Shown one piece after another: positions 46,142 to 58,825 of a stretch of 64,000 nucleotides of DNA. Origin of the DNA: Xestospongia bergquistia (Eukaryota > Porifera > Demospongiae > Haplosclerida > Petrosiidae); the NCBI GenBank assembly GCA_963965975.1, contig OZ014420.1, positions 6,226,001-6,290,000 on the forward strand. Reading direction: 5' to 3'. Made by a program: the position numbers and the translations under genes. Within the stretch, counting starts at the first letter, position 1. Each line of letters begins with the position of its first letter. Under the pieces are notes generated by a model that worked only from the letters and a program-made list of their open reading frames with translations, ran no database searches and was not told the DNA's origin.

Positions 46142-49100
46142 ATGGAGGAAGACCTCCGTTCCCTCGACTCATATATTCCTCGTAAAGTACTTCCAAATGG
46201 AATAATAGCTGCTGAAACAGTCAGTCGTACAAGTATATCTGTAGTTCCAACAACTGGGAATATTGCTGCAATTGATTTTGGGACATCAAATTGTTCCTTG
46301 GCTTATTCCACTGGAGGAGATGATAGTCTGAATTTACTTACACTGTCTAGTCAAGAGGGGCAGGTTAGAGTGCCAACCATTTTGTTAGTCAATGATCATG
46401 GAGAACCAGTAAAATTTGGGAACCGAGCTATAAGGGAGTATCAAACGATGGACCCAGATGAACAACTTAAGTACCACTTATTTGAACGGATCAAGTTATC
46501 ACTGGGACCAAGTGAGGTATGAAAATCTGCACTTTAAGTATTGAATCTTCAATTAATATATAGAGTCAATGTTATAGCAGGTAATTTTGGAGAGATAAAA
46601 TATTTGGAAGTTAAAAATATTTAAAATAGTACTAGTAGCAAATTTGGTGAATTGTGTTTCATTCCAAAAATTTATAATCCAATATTTTAATTAAGGGATA
46701 GAGTAGGCGGAACAAGTCATTTGCTAATATTTTCTCATTCCAAGATTACCTGCTGTATGGTATTGTAATTAAAAAGCAAACATGGAGATATACATATTTA
46801 AATTACAATAAATGATTAGCTGATTGCAGATCATCCATACAATAAAAGTTAATTAATTGGCAGAAATAATTGATGAGAAAACAACCAACTTAATTGAAAT
46901 GATAACACTATTAAATTAGTATGCCAAGTAAAATTAGTCTAGTCTTATGGAACATGTCCTAGGATGTGCACAACCGTTCCATGCCACATTAATTATTACT
47001 CAGCTGTTTCCATAACTACAAAGTATTTGGCCATGCTAGCTATAAAGATTGTAGCAAGATATCACAAACAAAGAAGAGACATCATTTATTAACTTCTTAT
47101 ATACAGAGAATCTGCCGGGACACTAAGATACCAGACACAACTGGGAAGATGTTTTTTCTTCGTGATGTGATAGCACTTTTTCTCCAATATCTTAAAAATG
47201 AATTTGAAAGATGTTTTAAAATGCTCAACATCCCCGTACAAGCTACAGATTTCCATTGGGTTATCACAGTACCAGCTATTTGGAATGCTTCTGGAAAACA
47301 AATGATGAGAGAAGCAGCTTATCAGGTAAAATGTAAATTTATCATGACTACCAGATTACAATCTATGGAATTGACTATTCATGTAGATAATTGTTAGAAC
47401 TATGATTCAGATACTATAGATTTCATATTTACACAATATGTTGTAGTGATACATTCAATCAAAATTATCCATGAATCACATAAAAATACCAGTTTATTTT
47501 AACAGTGTATAATAAATAAGATGTGAGAGTTGCATGGCTGGAGAGTGAGAAATTAGAAAGATGTAATTTTGGTTAGCAGATTCTTTGATAACTACAAATG
47601 ATAATACATACAGTCAATCGATCTGTACATCTGTCCAGCTGGATGTACATGTGTAACATAGCTAGTCATGCAAGCCAAATCCAATCCAATCCAATCCCTA
47701 TGACTGAGCAATGCTGAAACATCCTTCATTCTAGTCATGGTTAAAAAGGGTTGGGTCTGCAGGCTAACAAACTCTTATGCTCTAACAATCTGGGATGAAG
47801 CATTTGCCTACCAGTTGAAGCTTAAACAAATGCACGCTAAGTTACATTGTATTGATGAGGGAGTGTACAAATCTGATTTGTCCTTATCATTGTTGTAAGA
47901 TTGTTAGTAATCGTTTACTACATTATCAGTAGTAATATTGATCTAAAGAATGTATAGTTTGAATTACTAAATAAACTGTAGTAACAAGTGACCTGTTACA
48001 GAGAACTATTGAATAAAATCCTTATTTGGATCAACTGGTCTTTTCCAATTGTCCCAAACAAGAATACATTACTAATTTAATTTTTCAGGCTAATAAACAG
48101 AGGCACTTATCATGTATATGCAAGAAAATAACATATTTGAAATAGGAGATATGAAACTTTAGAAGAACTACAGTATAAGCCATTATTAATATTTGTAAAA
48201 ATTGATTGCTTTTTAATAGTTATACAGGTTATATGTATGTAGCAAATCATTTGATGCAAACTGAAAGCAAACATCACACTATTTTCATTACTAATGTGCT
48301 ATCAGGTTAACTAAAAAGTCAATTTTTACAGTGATATATAGATGGATAGATATACAGATCCATTGATTATATATATTTTGATATTGTTTGTACTTTTGTA
48401 GTTATTGAAACTTTATTTCCACAAATGCATGCCAAGTTGCATTGTATTGATGAGAGAGTGTACAAATCTGATTTTGTCCTTATCATAACTTTCCCTTATG
48501 TATAAAGAGTCATATACTCAAAGGAATAACTTTGTCAATTAATGTGACAAATAATTATTAGTCAAACAATCAATCACTGATCAATAATTGTAATGCTTGT
48601 GCTTAATTGACTCTTTTGTGAACTGTGCCTGCTCACTATATACTTGATTTGCTCATATACAAATACATTATATATAATTATATATATATATTTTATATGT
48701 CTGTATAGGCTGGTCTTTGTGGGATGCACAATCTACAGCGTATATTAATGGCTGGTATAAGACATTTAGAGCCCTTGGAAATAGAATGTCCTGAACAACT
48801 GTCATTAGCTTTGGAACCAGAGGCAGCTTCATTTCATTGTCGTACTATGGTTAATAAAGATGTCACTGAGTACTGTGCTTCTCAACAAGGTGCTCTACAA
48901 TCAAAACGTTATATTGTCATTGATATAGGAGGTGGAACAGCTGATATTTCAGCACATGGTCAAACATCAGAAGGTGGAATTGAAGTTTTGACTCCACCAG
49001 AGGGAAATATGGCAGGAGGCTTTGCTGTGAATAGAGAATTTCAGTTATTTCTAGCTCGGCTGGTGAATGATCCAGGTTTTCAAACATATCTTAATACTGG

Positions 49101-50133
49101 TGACAAAGCAACAAATATAGAACGTTGGATGGATATTCGTCATATAGTCTATGAAGAGTTTGAGCAAGAGAAGAAAGAATTTGGTCAAACTTATTTAACA
49201 AAGTTCATTCAACAAAATCCAGATAATTTAGATGAAAATAGTAAAGTATTTCGTGTTCAATTAACAGATTCATTTTATTCCTTTTACAAGAGTCAACTAG
49301 AAAAGGGAATTCATGAGCTTCATATGCAGAATGACAGACATATTGAACTCAAAAGAAAGAAACTAAACATTCAGTACACAAAAATGGAAGAGTTTTTTCA
49401 TTCGTCAGTGTCAATGACACTCAAGAGTCTTTCTAATGTCTTACGCAGACTCAATAATGAAATTGATATCATCTACTTAGTAGGTGGTTTTGGAGGATGT
49501 CAGTACATTTATCACTCACTGAAGACAAAGTTAGATCATGACTATGGTTTAAATCAGTTTCAAATTATTGTGCCTAAAAATGCCCATCTAGCTGTTGTCA
49601 AAGGTGCCTTCCAATATTGCAAACATCCTGAAGTAATTAAATCTCGTGTAGCTGATGCAACATATGGTACAGAAACAACACTTGAGTTTGATCCAGCAAT
49701 ACATAGTCCGGACTATAAAAAACGTAAACGCAATGGAGGTTTAGTCTGTTCTCATTTATTTAGTCCCTTAGTGATGGAAAGAGAAACCATTCTATCAAAC
49801 ATGGTGAAACGCAACATTTACCAACCAGTAGAACCAAATCAAACAAGTGTACAATTTAATCTTATATCTTCTGAGGATCCAGATCTCTTCTACACTCGTA
49901 ACCCAAATGGCACTTTAAAACCTGGTGTCAAAGTTCTTGCTTCTATTATTCTGCCATCACCAGATATATCAAAAGGAACAGATCGTGACTTATACCTGAC
50001 ATTTGATTTCAGTCTTACTGAAATCCAAGTCCGTGCTTATGACAAAACATCGAAGATTGAGAAACGAGTTGTTATCGACTGCTTAGACAAACAATGGTAT
50101 ACAGAAGATCTATGTCAAGCTCCACTTCCATGA
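46142..50133 (+). CDS. HSPA12: HSPA12-like HSP70-family ATPase, right copy
   Basis: Exons 46142-46516, 47107-47325 and 48709-50133 encode about 672 residues. In the last exon the protein differs from the left copy by Arg for His in LQRIL and Thr for Ile in RETIL. The nucleotide-binding motifs are the same (DFGTSN, DIGGGTAD, LVGGFGG). The first intron contains an in-frame open stretch before the exon 2 acceptor, but the tatatacag acceptor at 47106 gives the better join to the conserved DTTGK..LRDVIALFLQYL block. The gene ends convergent with MICU1, about 820 bp away. Confidence 0.92.
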
Positions 50134-50956
50134 TAGTGTTGTGACCAATTATGATATCCAAATTATTATTATTATTATATTTTATTGTTTGTTCATGCAT
50201 TATTGATTTCTTTGGTTTGAAATTTGGTGTTTTTAGTAATAGAAATTTAGTTGAAAATGGGTCTACTTAAACTATAACATTGAAGGTTTTCACTTCTCTA
50301 TCTAATTTTAACACCAAGAGGTTCTTGACTTTTATTACACAATTCCATTAAATGTTACTTTGTTCATTTACTGCTATAGGCCTAGTCCAACACAATTAAT
50401 TAGATCAGAATAAATTAATAAGTTCAAGACCACATTGTTTGATAAGTTTGAGTCTAGTTATTGATATTAATTTCCCATTAAAATATGACGCATCATTACT
50501 GGCAGTCCCAACCTGGAAGGATTACCAACCAAGTGACCACAAATAAAGAGAGAAGTAAGGAGAATGTCAAGCATTGTGGAGGTAGAGAAACATCATTTTT
50601 CAGACATGTAATTGATTTATTACAACAATATCAGTCAAGAAATTAAGAATGTCAGGATAGCTTGTATGGTGTATAACTACAGAATATTATTACTGTTCTC
50701 AGTCAATATATGAGCATACACAATATTATTATATTCAATGATGTAAACATTATATAAACAATAGACTAGTTCTATCTAAATTTACATGAACCAACAACAA
50801 AGAGCTAGTCCAGGTCTGACTATATTTATGAATATTATTAAATTTCAATTATTGTTCATAAAATTTACTAAATTATAATGGAAAATGCAATTATTAATAT
50901 CAAGCTCAGAACTACTGTGGTTCTATAAAACTATTAAATAGTTTGTTGATAAAAGG
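50134..50956. other. Convergent intergenic region, HSPA12-like to MICU1
   Basis: AT-rich sequence between two stop codons. It must contain both 3' UTRs and polyadenylation signals. No gene is seen. Confidence 0.6.
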
Positions 50957-51429
50957 TCAGGATTCAATGCCAAGTTGATTTTTGATAGATTTGTTACTAC
51001 AAGCTAGAACAGAATTAACAAGTTTAGCAAATCCCAGTTCACGAGGCTACAAAATAGAATATATTAAAGGGATACATATTGTACACAGTTATTATGAATA
51101 TTTAATATACGATAGTTTCAATGGACAATATGTCATAAGTAGAAACAGATGCTTAAGACTATACTATACAGAGAGCAAGTTGAAACAAAATGGACATTTT
51201 CATAGAGGTCATATTTGTTACCTTTTGTAGTCCTCTGGAGTTTCTAGATTTTAAAACATGAACAAATTCTTTTTTACTTAATTCTCCATCATCTATAAAT
51301 TATGATATGTTAAGTGTATTAGTTGTATAACTAACTGTTTTCATCAAATAATGTAAAAAGGACATCAAGAAGATGATCACTGATTGTTAACCCAGTAACT
51401 GCTTTACATGCTTGCTTTAGTTCAGCTGT

Positions 51430-51486
<57 letters not shown>

Positions 51487-53384
51487 AGGGAGAGGGAGAG
51501 AGAGAGAGAGAGAGTCAATCAACACACAAGAACCCAATGAGATAACCTGGAGTAATAGAAGCTCCTGCAGCATAATACATTCCCAGAGCAGTATCAATAT
51601 CTGGTAAAGAGCCCATCAATTCATCAAACAACTTTACTTCATCCATTGATATCCCCTGTCACAGACAAAAATTAGTTTTCAAAGAGGTGTGTCTATTACG
51701 ACTTACTGGATTTGCTTCACGACCATATTTCTTTCTTGCCCTTCTTATCATCTGTTTCTTCTTCTGATCACTGATTGAAGCATGTGATAGCACCATACGA
51801 GCAAAGTCTCTTTCAGTAATATGATCATCAACAGGTTTAAACCTGTAAAACTAGATATGAGAACAAGTCATATCACTATTTGTTGACTACATACATACCT
51901 CCATTTGCAATATCTCTGTATTGAGATGAGAATGGAATTCTTGGAACTGATCTATTGTGAGTTTTTGATCTTTGTTAGGACCAAAGAAGTGTTCAGCTAA
52001 AGCTCCGCCCACTGAACTAGCAACATTACCTATAGGAAAAAAGGATCCATTTGCCTATTGTCCATCCATCCATTTATCCTATTTATCTATTCATCCATCC
52101 ATCTTACCATTGATCACATGATCACGATGTCTAGATCCCATGGCAGTAGAATTACGTAAAACTGCTCGAACTGTCTCAAATTCTTCAAACTCCACCTCTC
52201 CATCACCGTTGAGATCAAACATCTTGAAAGCTAATTCAAAGTTTTTCATAGGAGCTAAAAAACACTCTTAATGAACAAGTGGAATGGTTGCTATGGCAAC
52301 ATACTTGCCAAGATAGTGAGAAGAAAGAGAAAATCAGAAAAGGAGATGAGGCCTTGATGTCCTAATCTATTGAAGACACTGTTAGGATCTTCTACTTGTC
52401 CCAAACCTTCTTTAACTACAGTCTAAAAAACATTAATTTAGTGAGTAATCCATTATGTAAATAAGTAATTCATTTGTCAATCTATTAATTATTCTTACGT
52501 CCATAGTAACAGTCCTATACAAATCTAGACCCCATTCTTGTGGTTGCATCATTCCAGGTGTAATACTTCGTATGAAGTCTTTAGGGGTCATGTAAATATT
52601 ACGAGACCCATCCTCTAATTAAAAAAATAATTTATTAATGTATATTATGATTATAAGCTAACCTCCTTTTACTCTAAGAGTAGCAAAATATCGAAATATC
52701 TTATCAGGAGTACTGTATGCTCTGATCCTATCTTCATAGGCCATTACAGAACGATCATGAAAACTGACATGTTCTTTTTCCTTGGGTTCTTCACTTTCTT
52801 CCTCTTTATTCTCTCCCTCACTATCCTCTGTTTGCTCATCAGATGCACCCTCGTCAGCTCTCCCTCGGAGTTGTAAATAAAGTATGTAACTAGCTCCAAA
52901 GAATGCACATGCAGCACCTGAGAATGAAAATATAGGAATCAGTCCATGACATCTTTTAACCATTGAAGTCTCCGTCTTCCCACCTTACCAGCTGCTATGC
53001 TATACATTCTTGCTCGATGTCTGGTTTCAGCAGAGGGTTCTTCGTGATAGCCTGTTTCACCAGTTTGACTTGGTTGACTGGTTGACAAACAGGTTTGACT
53101 AGTTGTTAATAATCTTTGGTGTAATGGATGATTAAATCCAAAACAAAACACTAAAAAGGGAGTGCATAAAAAGAATTGAAGACTTGAGAAATGGGTTCAT
53201 ATACAGAGAGAACATGAAAGATATTTCATTAAACATGATTATCTTTCTTACATTACCGTATAAGATGGGATTTGTTAAACAAGCAGTGTTGATATTGTTT
53301 ATTTAACGTACCAGGCCATCTTTCTCCAGCTCTGAGCAAGGATGGAAGTCTCTGGAGAGCTCTGAAACTTACTATTCTGTTCAT
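50957..53384 (-). CDS. MICU1: MICU1-type calcium uptake protein, uniporter gatekeeper
   Basis: Twelve exons in transcription order: 53312-53384, 52989-53150, 52663-52917, 52499-52614, 52305-52422, 52108-52254, 51899-52029, 51707-51850, 51547-51655, 51336-51425, 51222-51292, 50957-51046. All phases join, giving about 501 residues. The N-terminus ([20 protein letters not shown]) is an Arg-rich, amphipathic presequence. Then come a membrane segment ([15 protein letters not shown]), an acidic stretch and the hallmark [21 protein letters not shown]-hand 1 loop is [14 protein letters not shown]-hand 2 loop is [12 protein letters not shown], split by an intron. [15 protein letters not shown] is typical of the family. 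MICU1 sits in the intermembrane space and sets the calcium threshold of MCU. Which vertebrate paralogue (MICU1-3) is closest cannot be settled by eye. The gene is divergent from MCU with 54 bp between ATGs. A possible acceptor (gttcag) just upstream hints at a 5' UTR exon. Confidence 0.94.
51429..51514. repeat. (AG)n microsatellite forming the polypyrimidine tract before MICU1 exon 10
   Basis: AG repeats with a GGGA-rich interruption. Read on the minus strand this is (CT)n ending in ctctaacag directly before the exon 51336-51425. Confidence 0.9.
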
Positions 53385-53438
53385 TCCTAATAACCTGAAC
53401 AAATGTGAACGGAGTTTTACTGGTTCATGACTGCGAAA
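53385..53438. promoter_or_regulatory. 54-bp divergent interval between MICU1 and MCU start codons
   Basis: It separates the MICU1 ATG (minus, 53384) from the MCU ATG (plus, 53439). No TATA box is present. The MCU start lies in GCGAAAATGGCTGC, which resembles the YY1-type AANATGGCGGC element often found over start sites. The region is too short to hold two independent promoters, so shared or overlapping initiation is likely unless a 5' UTR exon of MICU1 lies further out, within MCU exon 1. Confidence 0.6.
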
Positions 53439-55317
53439 ATGGCTGCTAGTAGAAGGTGTATTATTTTCATCGCATCGACCAAACTCAGTCTCCCACTCTT
53501 GTTATATGGCCGACAAACTGGCAGGCATTCATGGCAAGCAATAAGACTGTACTCCAATGGATATGGAGACTCGGGTGAGTAGAACCCCTTCAATGTAATA
53601 AATAATAACCCTGATATTAAAAGATTCGAATTATTAATCTTAATAGTCAATCCTAAATATATTACAATAAATGTGGTTGTTGTTCTTTATTTTCTGTTAT
53701 TGCTACTCTCTATTCAGTTCAGGTACATCTCCGTCATGGTTTTCCTGTTCTCTCATTGCCACTCCCCTCACGTCGAGAAGTATGCGAGTTTACACTTAGA
53801 CCCCATTTGCAGACAGTGGGAACACTCTTGGGGGACATAAAGGTAACACCCCTATTATTATGTGACACCAATAAGTACTGTGAAGCTACATATTGAGTGG
53901 ATATATAGAGAATTCATTTGTAAATCTTAATATCTGTAGTATGTAATAAAGAAGGAAACATGTTCTTTTTTCCTTTAGTCTGAGGATCGTGGCATTGATC
54001 GTGTCAATGTGTATTCTACTAGTGGACAACGCATCTCTCAGTCAACTGGTCTTGATATTTTGTTACAAGGTGACTTTGACATTGAAATCAATGATATACG
54101 ACATAGAATTCAGATACCAGAGGAAGGTATAGTAATATCCATTATCTATTCATCCATCCATTCATCTATCTGTCTATCTGTACATTCATCCATCTATTCA
54201 TATGTCCATCCATTCTAGTCTTCAGTGTTCCATTGGATGGAGAGAAGTCATTATCTGATGCAAAGAACATGATACATAAATTATATACTTCACTAAATGT
54301 AGACAGACATCAGGTAAACTATACTATTACTAAATCCTTACTAATATTATCATATGACTCAGTCATGTTACTAGATGACCCACTAATGTTACTATATATA
54401 TGACTCACTAATGTTACTAGATGACCCACTAATGTTACTATATATATGACTCACTAATTCAGTACAATGGTAATCTTGTTACTGAAACCTTTAACATGAA
54501 AACATTGTTTGTGTTTTTATTCAAAATACACTACACATTAATTGAACACTAACAAATTTTAGTTATAATAAACATTGTCTGGAAAAAGAGAGACCTTGTT
54601 ATCCTTAAGTTGTAAACATACAACATTTTAAACTACTATTTTCTTCTCTTTAGTTGGCAAAGGAGAGAGAATTACGTGGTCAGTTAGAGCAGTTACGTGC
54701 TGAACTAGCTCCTATTGAGGCAGAGTGTGAACAAATGATGGCAAAGAGTACTCGACGTACTACTATTGTCAGCTGGTGTCTATTAGCATATATGTGTGCT
54801 CAAGCTGGGTTCTTTGGTCGTCTAACATTTGTCAATTATTCCTGGGATCTTATGGAACCTATCACGTACTTTGTGACATTTTCCACTAGTATTTTGTGCT
54901 TTGCATACTTTGTGGTAACTAGACAGGTTTGTCAAGTTATAAAACTGGTTTGACAAGTATGTACTACTATTATTACACTAGGACTATGTGTATCCAGACT
55001 GGTATGATAGACAAAACTTGAAGTATTTATATGCTGCAGCCAAGAGCAAAAACTTTGATATGGAAAAGTAAGTAGATTTAAATGACACTTGTACTTGTTA
55101 ACTTCCTCAAATTGTGGCATGCAATTCTATATAGTAGTTGTGTTAATATATTATCATTGTTGACCAATGGATTCCAGAATACTCATTTGTGTTGTCCATT
55201 TCTTACAGGTATAATCATCTCAAGGACACTATCTCAAAAGTAGAGGGTGAAATCCAACGTCTTCATGATCCTCTACAACTCAACTTACCAACACCACCTC
55301 TCAAAACAACAGAGTAA
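53439..55317 (+). CDS. MCU: Mitochondrial calcium uniporter pore subunit
   Basis: Seven exons: 53439-53574, 53718-53842, 53979-54126, 54219-54313, 54654-54926, 54982-55067, 55209-55317. All phases join, giving about 323 residues. The N-terminus (MAASRRCIIFIASTKLSLPL) looks like a mitochondrial presequence. The N-terminal domain shows LPSRREVCEFTLRP and EDRGIDRVNVYS. A coiled coil (KERELRGQLEQLRAELAP) precedes two membrane helices, and the loop between them is WDLMEPITYF, the MCU selectivity-filter motif (W-D-x-x-E-P). The C-terminal coil includes DMEKYNHLKDTISKVEGEI. It forms the calcium channel of the inner membrane. Divergent from MICU1; convergent with RPL7, with stop codons 180 bp apart. 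Confidence 0.97.
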
Positions 55318-55494
55318 ATATTGTAACAAACATTGAGTAGCAGTCAGCAACAACTTTTTATAGTAATTTATTAGTAGTTCTTTAGTTTATTATTGAGTAA
55401 TGTTTGAGTATTTTGACTATTTTCCATTTAAAATCAATATTTCAAATATGATCCACTCCCAAACACGTTGTTGACATATACAAAAACACAAGTG

Positions 55495-56703
55495 TTATAT
55501 CATCTTCTGAACTAGCTGGTTTATGAGATGTTCACGGTTACCATGGTCACCACCTTCAATAAAATGAGTCGTCTTTTTACGCCAACCACCCTACATAGAA
55601 AGACTCAGGCTAATTACAATCAACTTTGCTACTATTGTAAGCAATACAAGGGGCGAGTTCCTAAAGTAACCACACCCATAATTAACAACACACCTTAGGA
55701 TTGCTTAACTTGAATGGCCACAAGAAATTGTTCACTTGTTTAAACATGGGTCCCACAGTAAAGATCTCATGTACAATATCCTCCATACAAATCACATTAT
55801 GTTTCTTGAGGACTTTCTGTATTATAGCATTACTGACTAGAGGTGTACGACGTTTATGATCTAATTTGCCATACCCTCGTTTGTAGATGAGTCCCCTAAT
55901 TGTCCTCAGAGTAGGATAACTAGACAAAGATATCAATATTAATAAAACATCATAAACTATACATACATCATGGTCTCATTCCTAAACAAAAAAGTCCAAT
56001 TCTCATGCTAATCCAATCACACAAAAATGATAAATTATTTAATCAAAGAAGCACATGTTCCAGGTGGTTTATAACTTACCCCCAGGCAATGTAGGGCTCT
56101 GCAATTCGTAACATATTTAATGTTGCTTTGTTAAGTTTAACAAACACTGCATTGTTTAATTGACGCAGTCGTAGTAATTGAAGAATCTTCTTTACTTTGG
56201 GATTAACTCCTGTAATACTAAAATGACCAAATCAGCATCTATTTGTTGCTATGGAAACTATGTCTTACCCTTTGATTCTTACAACAATAGCTAATTTGGG
56301 TTCAGGAGGGACATAAAAGTTTCGATGTTCTTTTGCCGTTTTCTTTAATCTAATCAGTTCCTTTTCTCTCTGACGATATTCTTTCACATATCTTTCTGCT
56401 CTCTTAAAAATCTCTTTGCGCTGAACTTTACGAACCTATTAATGGAACATTACATTACTTCCTCAAAAGTCCACTTAATACTGGTACCTTTCTAGCAGCT
56501 TTGGCAGCTTTAGCACGTGCCTCTCTAATTTCTTGAGCCCTTTTTCTCCTTTTTAAAAGGGTCTCTGGTACTTTAGGCAATTTAGCTGGTTCGGCTCTGT
56601 CAATAAATATAGTGACATTATTAACTGTTCCTTTATATAATAGTCCTGTATTTATACTAGGTTTATTGATCAAAATGGATATAACCTACTCTTTCTCCGA
56701 CAT
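55495..56703 (-). CDS. RPL7: 60S ribosomal protein L7 (uL30)
   Basis: Six exons in transcription order: 56690-56703, 56488-56596, 56269-56435, 56080-56217, 55694-55919, 55495-55590. They sum to 750 nt and 249 residues, the normal length. Family blocks seen in order: a basic N-terminal helix ([19 protein letters not shown]), [77 protein letters not shown] and [16 protein letters not shown]. The tiny first exon (MSEKE) is typical for ribosomal protein genes. Divergent from the FBXO16-like gene. Confidence 0.97.
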
Positions 56704-56842
56704 GCTGCTGAAATCTTAACACCACGAGGGAGCCAATAATACGCATGCGCAGTATAATTGCTGCGTCTCAGCCACACCCTATAAATAAAGGTGTGGCAGA
56801 CTGGGTGCAAAAGTGGCACTAATTGGAAGGTGTGACACAAAT
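56704..56842. promoter_or_regulatory. Divergent promoter of RPL7 and FBXO16-like gene
   Basis: 139 bp between opposed start codons. It contains a CCAAT box (56733-56737), a palindromic CGCATGCG in ACGCATGCGCA (56741-56751) like an NRF-1 site, and a TATAAATA box (56780-56787) oriented toward the FBXO16-like gene. The TATA box lies inside a perfect inverted repeat GCCACACC...GGTGTGGC (56771-56798). Function is inferred from motifs. Confidence 0.6.
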
Positions 56843-58825
56843 ATGACCAGTTCAGTAGTACCTCCCACTCTAAGAGAGAAGAGCTCTTGGACCCCTAAAC
56901 ACAATAAACCAGCAAATGAGAAAGTAAGTCAAATCATTCTAGTAGTAATAGTTTTTATGGTTCAGTCATTTTTGCTTCAGATTTTTTGTGAACGATTTGA
57001 TCTCTTCAAGAAATGGGTATGTATTTTGTATGAATTACTAATAGTTCTAACCTCTACTAATTGTAATGAGATAATATCATTGTTTTTTAGTACTCAGCAT
57101 GGCGTGAAGACCAACGTTGGGAGTTAGTACAGTACATTCTTCTCCATCTCTCTGATGATGACCTCCGCTTTATTCATTCTCTACTTGATCCATTGATACC
57201 CCGCCCACCTCCCCCTGAAACAAGAGAAGATTTTACTCGACTTTTCCCTCGGCATTTATCATTAAAGATTTTCTCTTATCTTGACCCAAGATCACTATGT
57301 AGAGCTGCTCAGGTAGAGAATAAGTAATTATCCCCATGACTATTAGTGGACCATTCATTCCACGAATTATCTTTTTGTAGGTGTCTTGGTATTGGCGATA
57401 TCTTTGTGAACAGAATATGCTATGGAAACCAAAATGTTTACGATATGGTTGGTTTTTACCTGAACCTCCTCTTCTGACCAATCCAATTACTGTGTGGAAG
57501 AGACATTATGTCACATGTGTCTGTCATATGCATTGGAAACCTCCTCAGGTAGAATTGATGGATGAATGAATGGATGAATAGATGGGATGGATGGATAGAT
57601 GGATTAATGGATGAAATGAATGAATGAATGAACAAATGACTAGTAGATGAATGGACAGACGGAACTATGTTATTTTTATAGGCACCATCTCCTTCTCCAT
57701 CACCTCCTCGTTCACCCTCCCTTATTTCACTTCCTCCTTCATTATTAATTAATCATAATACTTGTGTTGCCAAACACATCAAAAGAAGGTCACGAAGCCA
57801 CACCCATCATGGTGAAACATTTGTTCAACCTCCTTGGAAGCATCCTAATAGATATCCAAAAGATCTTAAAAAGACAACCATATTTGAGTCATCTCTAAGG
57901 TTAGGTTCATAGTGTAATAGTTAGTTATATATATATTATTAAATAAATTATAATAGAGTACAAAGGATATTAATAGTAATGCCAGATATTGCTGTCATGT
58001 TTTTTTATGAAAAACAGATATTTCTTTGAATACAATAGTAAACAGCATGTATTTCTGGTGTTAGTATTTTCATTGTTTACATGTTAGTACAGTGTATTTA
58101 AAGACTCAGTTTAGTATTGTCAATACTAACTGTGTACATACAACCTGCATGGAATTCTAAATATGTCATCTACAACAAATTAAAGTTGTTTTTCTACTAT
58201 TCACTGTTTGATTTTGTTGAATTTTGTTTCTAGTCTCAAACCCATACCACATGTCAGGAGTCAGCCTCATATATCACCATCAGATAGTCAAACAACACTA
58301 CCTATTGTCCATGCTAACAATCCACCTCATGTTGAATTGATTCAAACAAACTTAGAAACATCTCCCTGTGTCAAAAACAAATGTCCCTCTGTTTCACTTA
58401 ATGCTGTGCTTCACCCATCACTAATTGAAAAGCTACGTGTAGGCACACCCACAAATGAGACCATTTCTATTTCAAATATAAACCGTAATGAGAAAGAAGA
58501 TGACAAGCAACTAGCAGCTGTAGTCCAACACGTCCAATCACATGCTCCATTTCCTTCATTACCACCTTATTATATAAATGCCAAAGAAAAAGAGGAAATA
58601 TTAGAAAGTAACTCTACTTTAGAAAAACACACAAAAACAATAGAGAATGATACACAACTCACTCACACACAGAGTGTGTTATCATTTAAGAGAACTGATA
58701 TAAGACGTCAACCCGATACACTTGAACATAAATTCACTCCTAGAATAGATAAAGAAGTGGATGACATTATAAGACCTTGGTGTGAAGAAGATTTCCTGTC
58801 AGATACTGACAGTGAATCAAATTAA
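56843..58825 (+). CDS. FBXO16: F-box protein, FBXO16-like
   Basis: Exons 56843-56923, 56981-57016, 57091-57312, 57381-57548, 57682-57899 and 58234-58825 join in frame to about 438 residues. The N-terminus has SSWTPKHNKPANEK and a FDLFKKW..WREDQRWELVQYIL helix, as in FBXO16. The F-box follows: [28 protein letters not shown], split by an intron, with the CLRYGW extension. A proline-rich stretch and PPWKHPNRYPKDL are also shared with FBXO16. The long last exon is low-complexity and ends in an acidic tail (EEDFLSDTDSESN). F-box proteins recruit substrates to SCF (Skp1-Cul1) ubiquitin ligases; the substrate is unknown. The start at 56843 is the first ATG. Confidence 0.85.
57556..57660. repeat. (GGAT/GAAT)n simple repeat in an FBXO16-like intron
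   Basis: Imperfect tetranucleotide repeats of GATG/GAAT. Related ATCC-rich repeats lie in introns of MCU (54138-54215) and MICU1 (52060-52100). Confidence 0.85.

Larger units (their letters stand above)
43977..52061. repeat. Right copy of the ~8.1-kb segmental duplication (probable source)
   Basis: Matches 1-8085. Here both flanks continue intact genes: SPATA18-like exons to the left and the remaining 5' exons of MICU1 to the right. This is therefore likely the original locus. Confidence 0.92.

Noticed and set aside
51331..51597. Minus-strand open frame of 88 residues rich in SLSLSL
   Set aside because: It is MICU1 exons 9-10 read through the (CT)n intron tract; the serine-leucine run is microsatellite, not protein.
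53417..53650. Minus-strand frame overlapping MCU exon 1
   Set aside because: It is the shadow of the MCU first exon and intron; MICU1's own start and presequence lie at 53384.
55495..56703. Box C/D snoRNAs in RPL7 introns
   Set aside because: Isolated C-box-like or D-box-like words occur, but no intron has a properly spaced pair.
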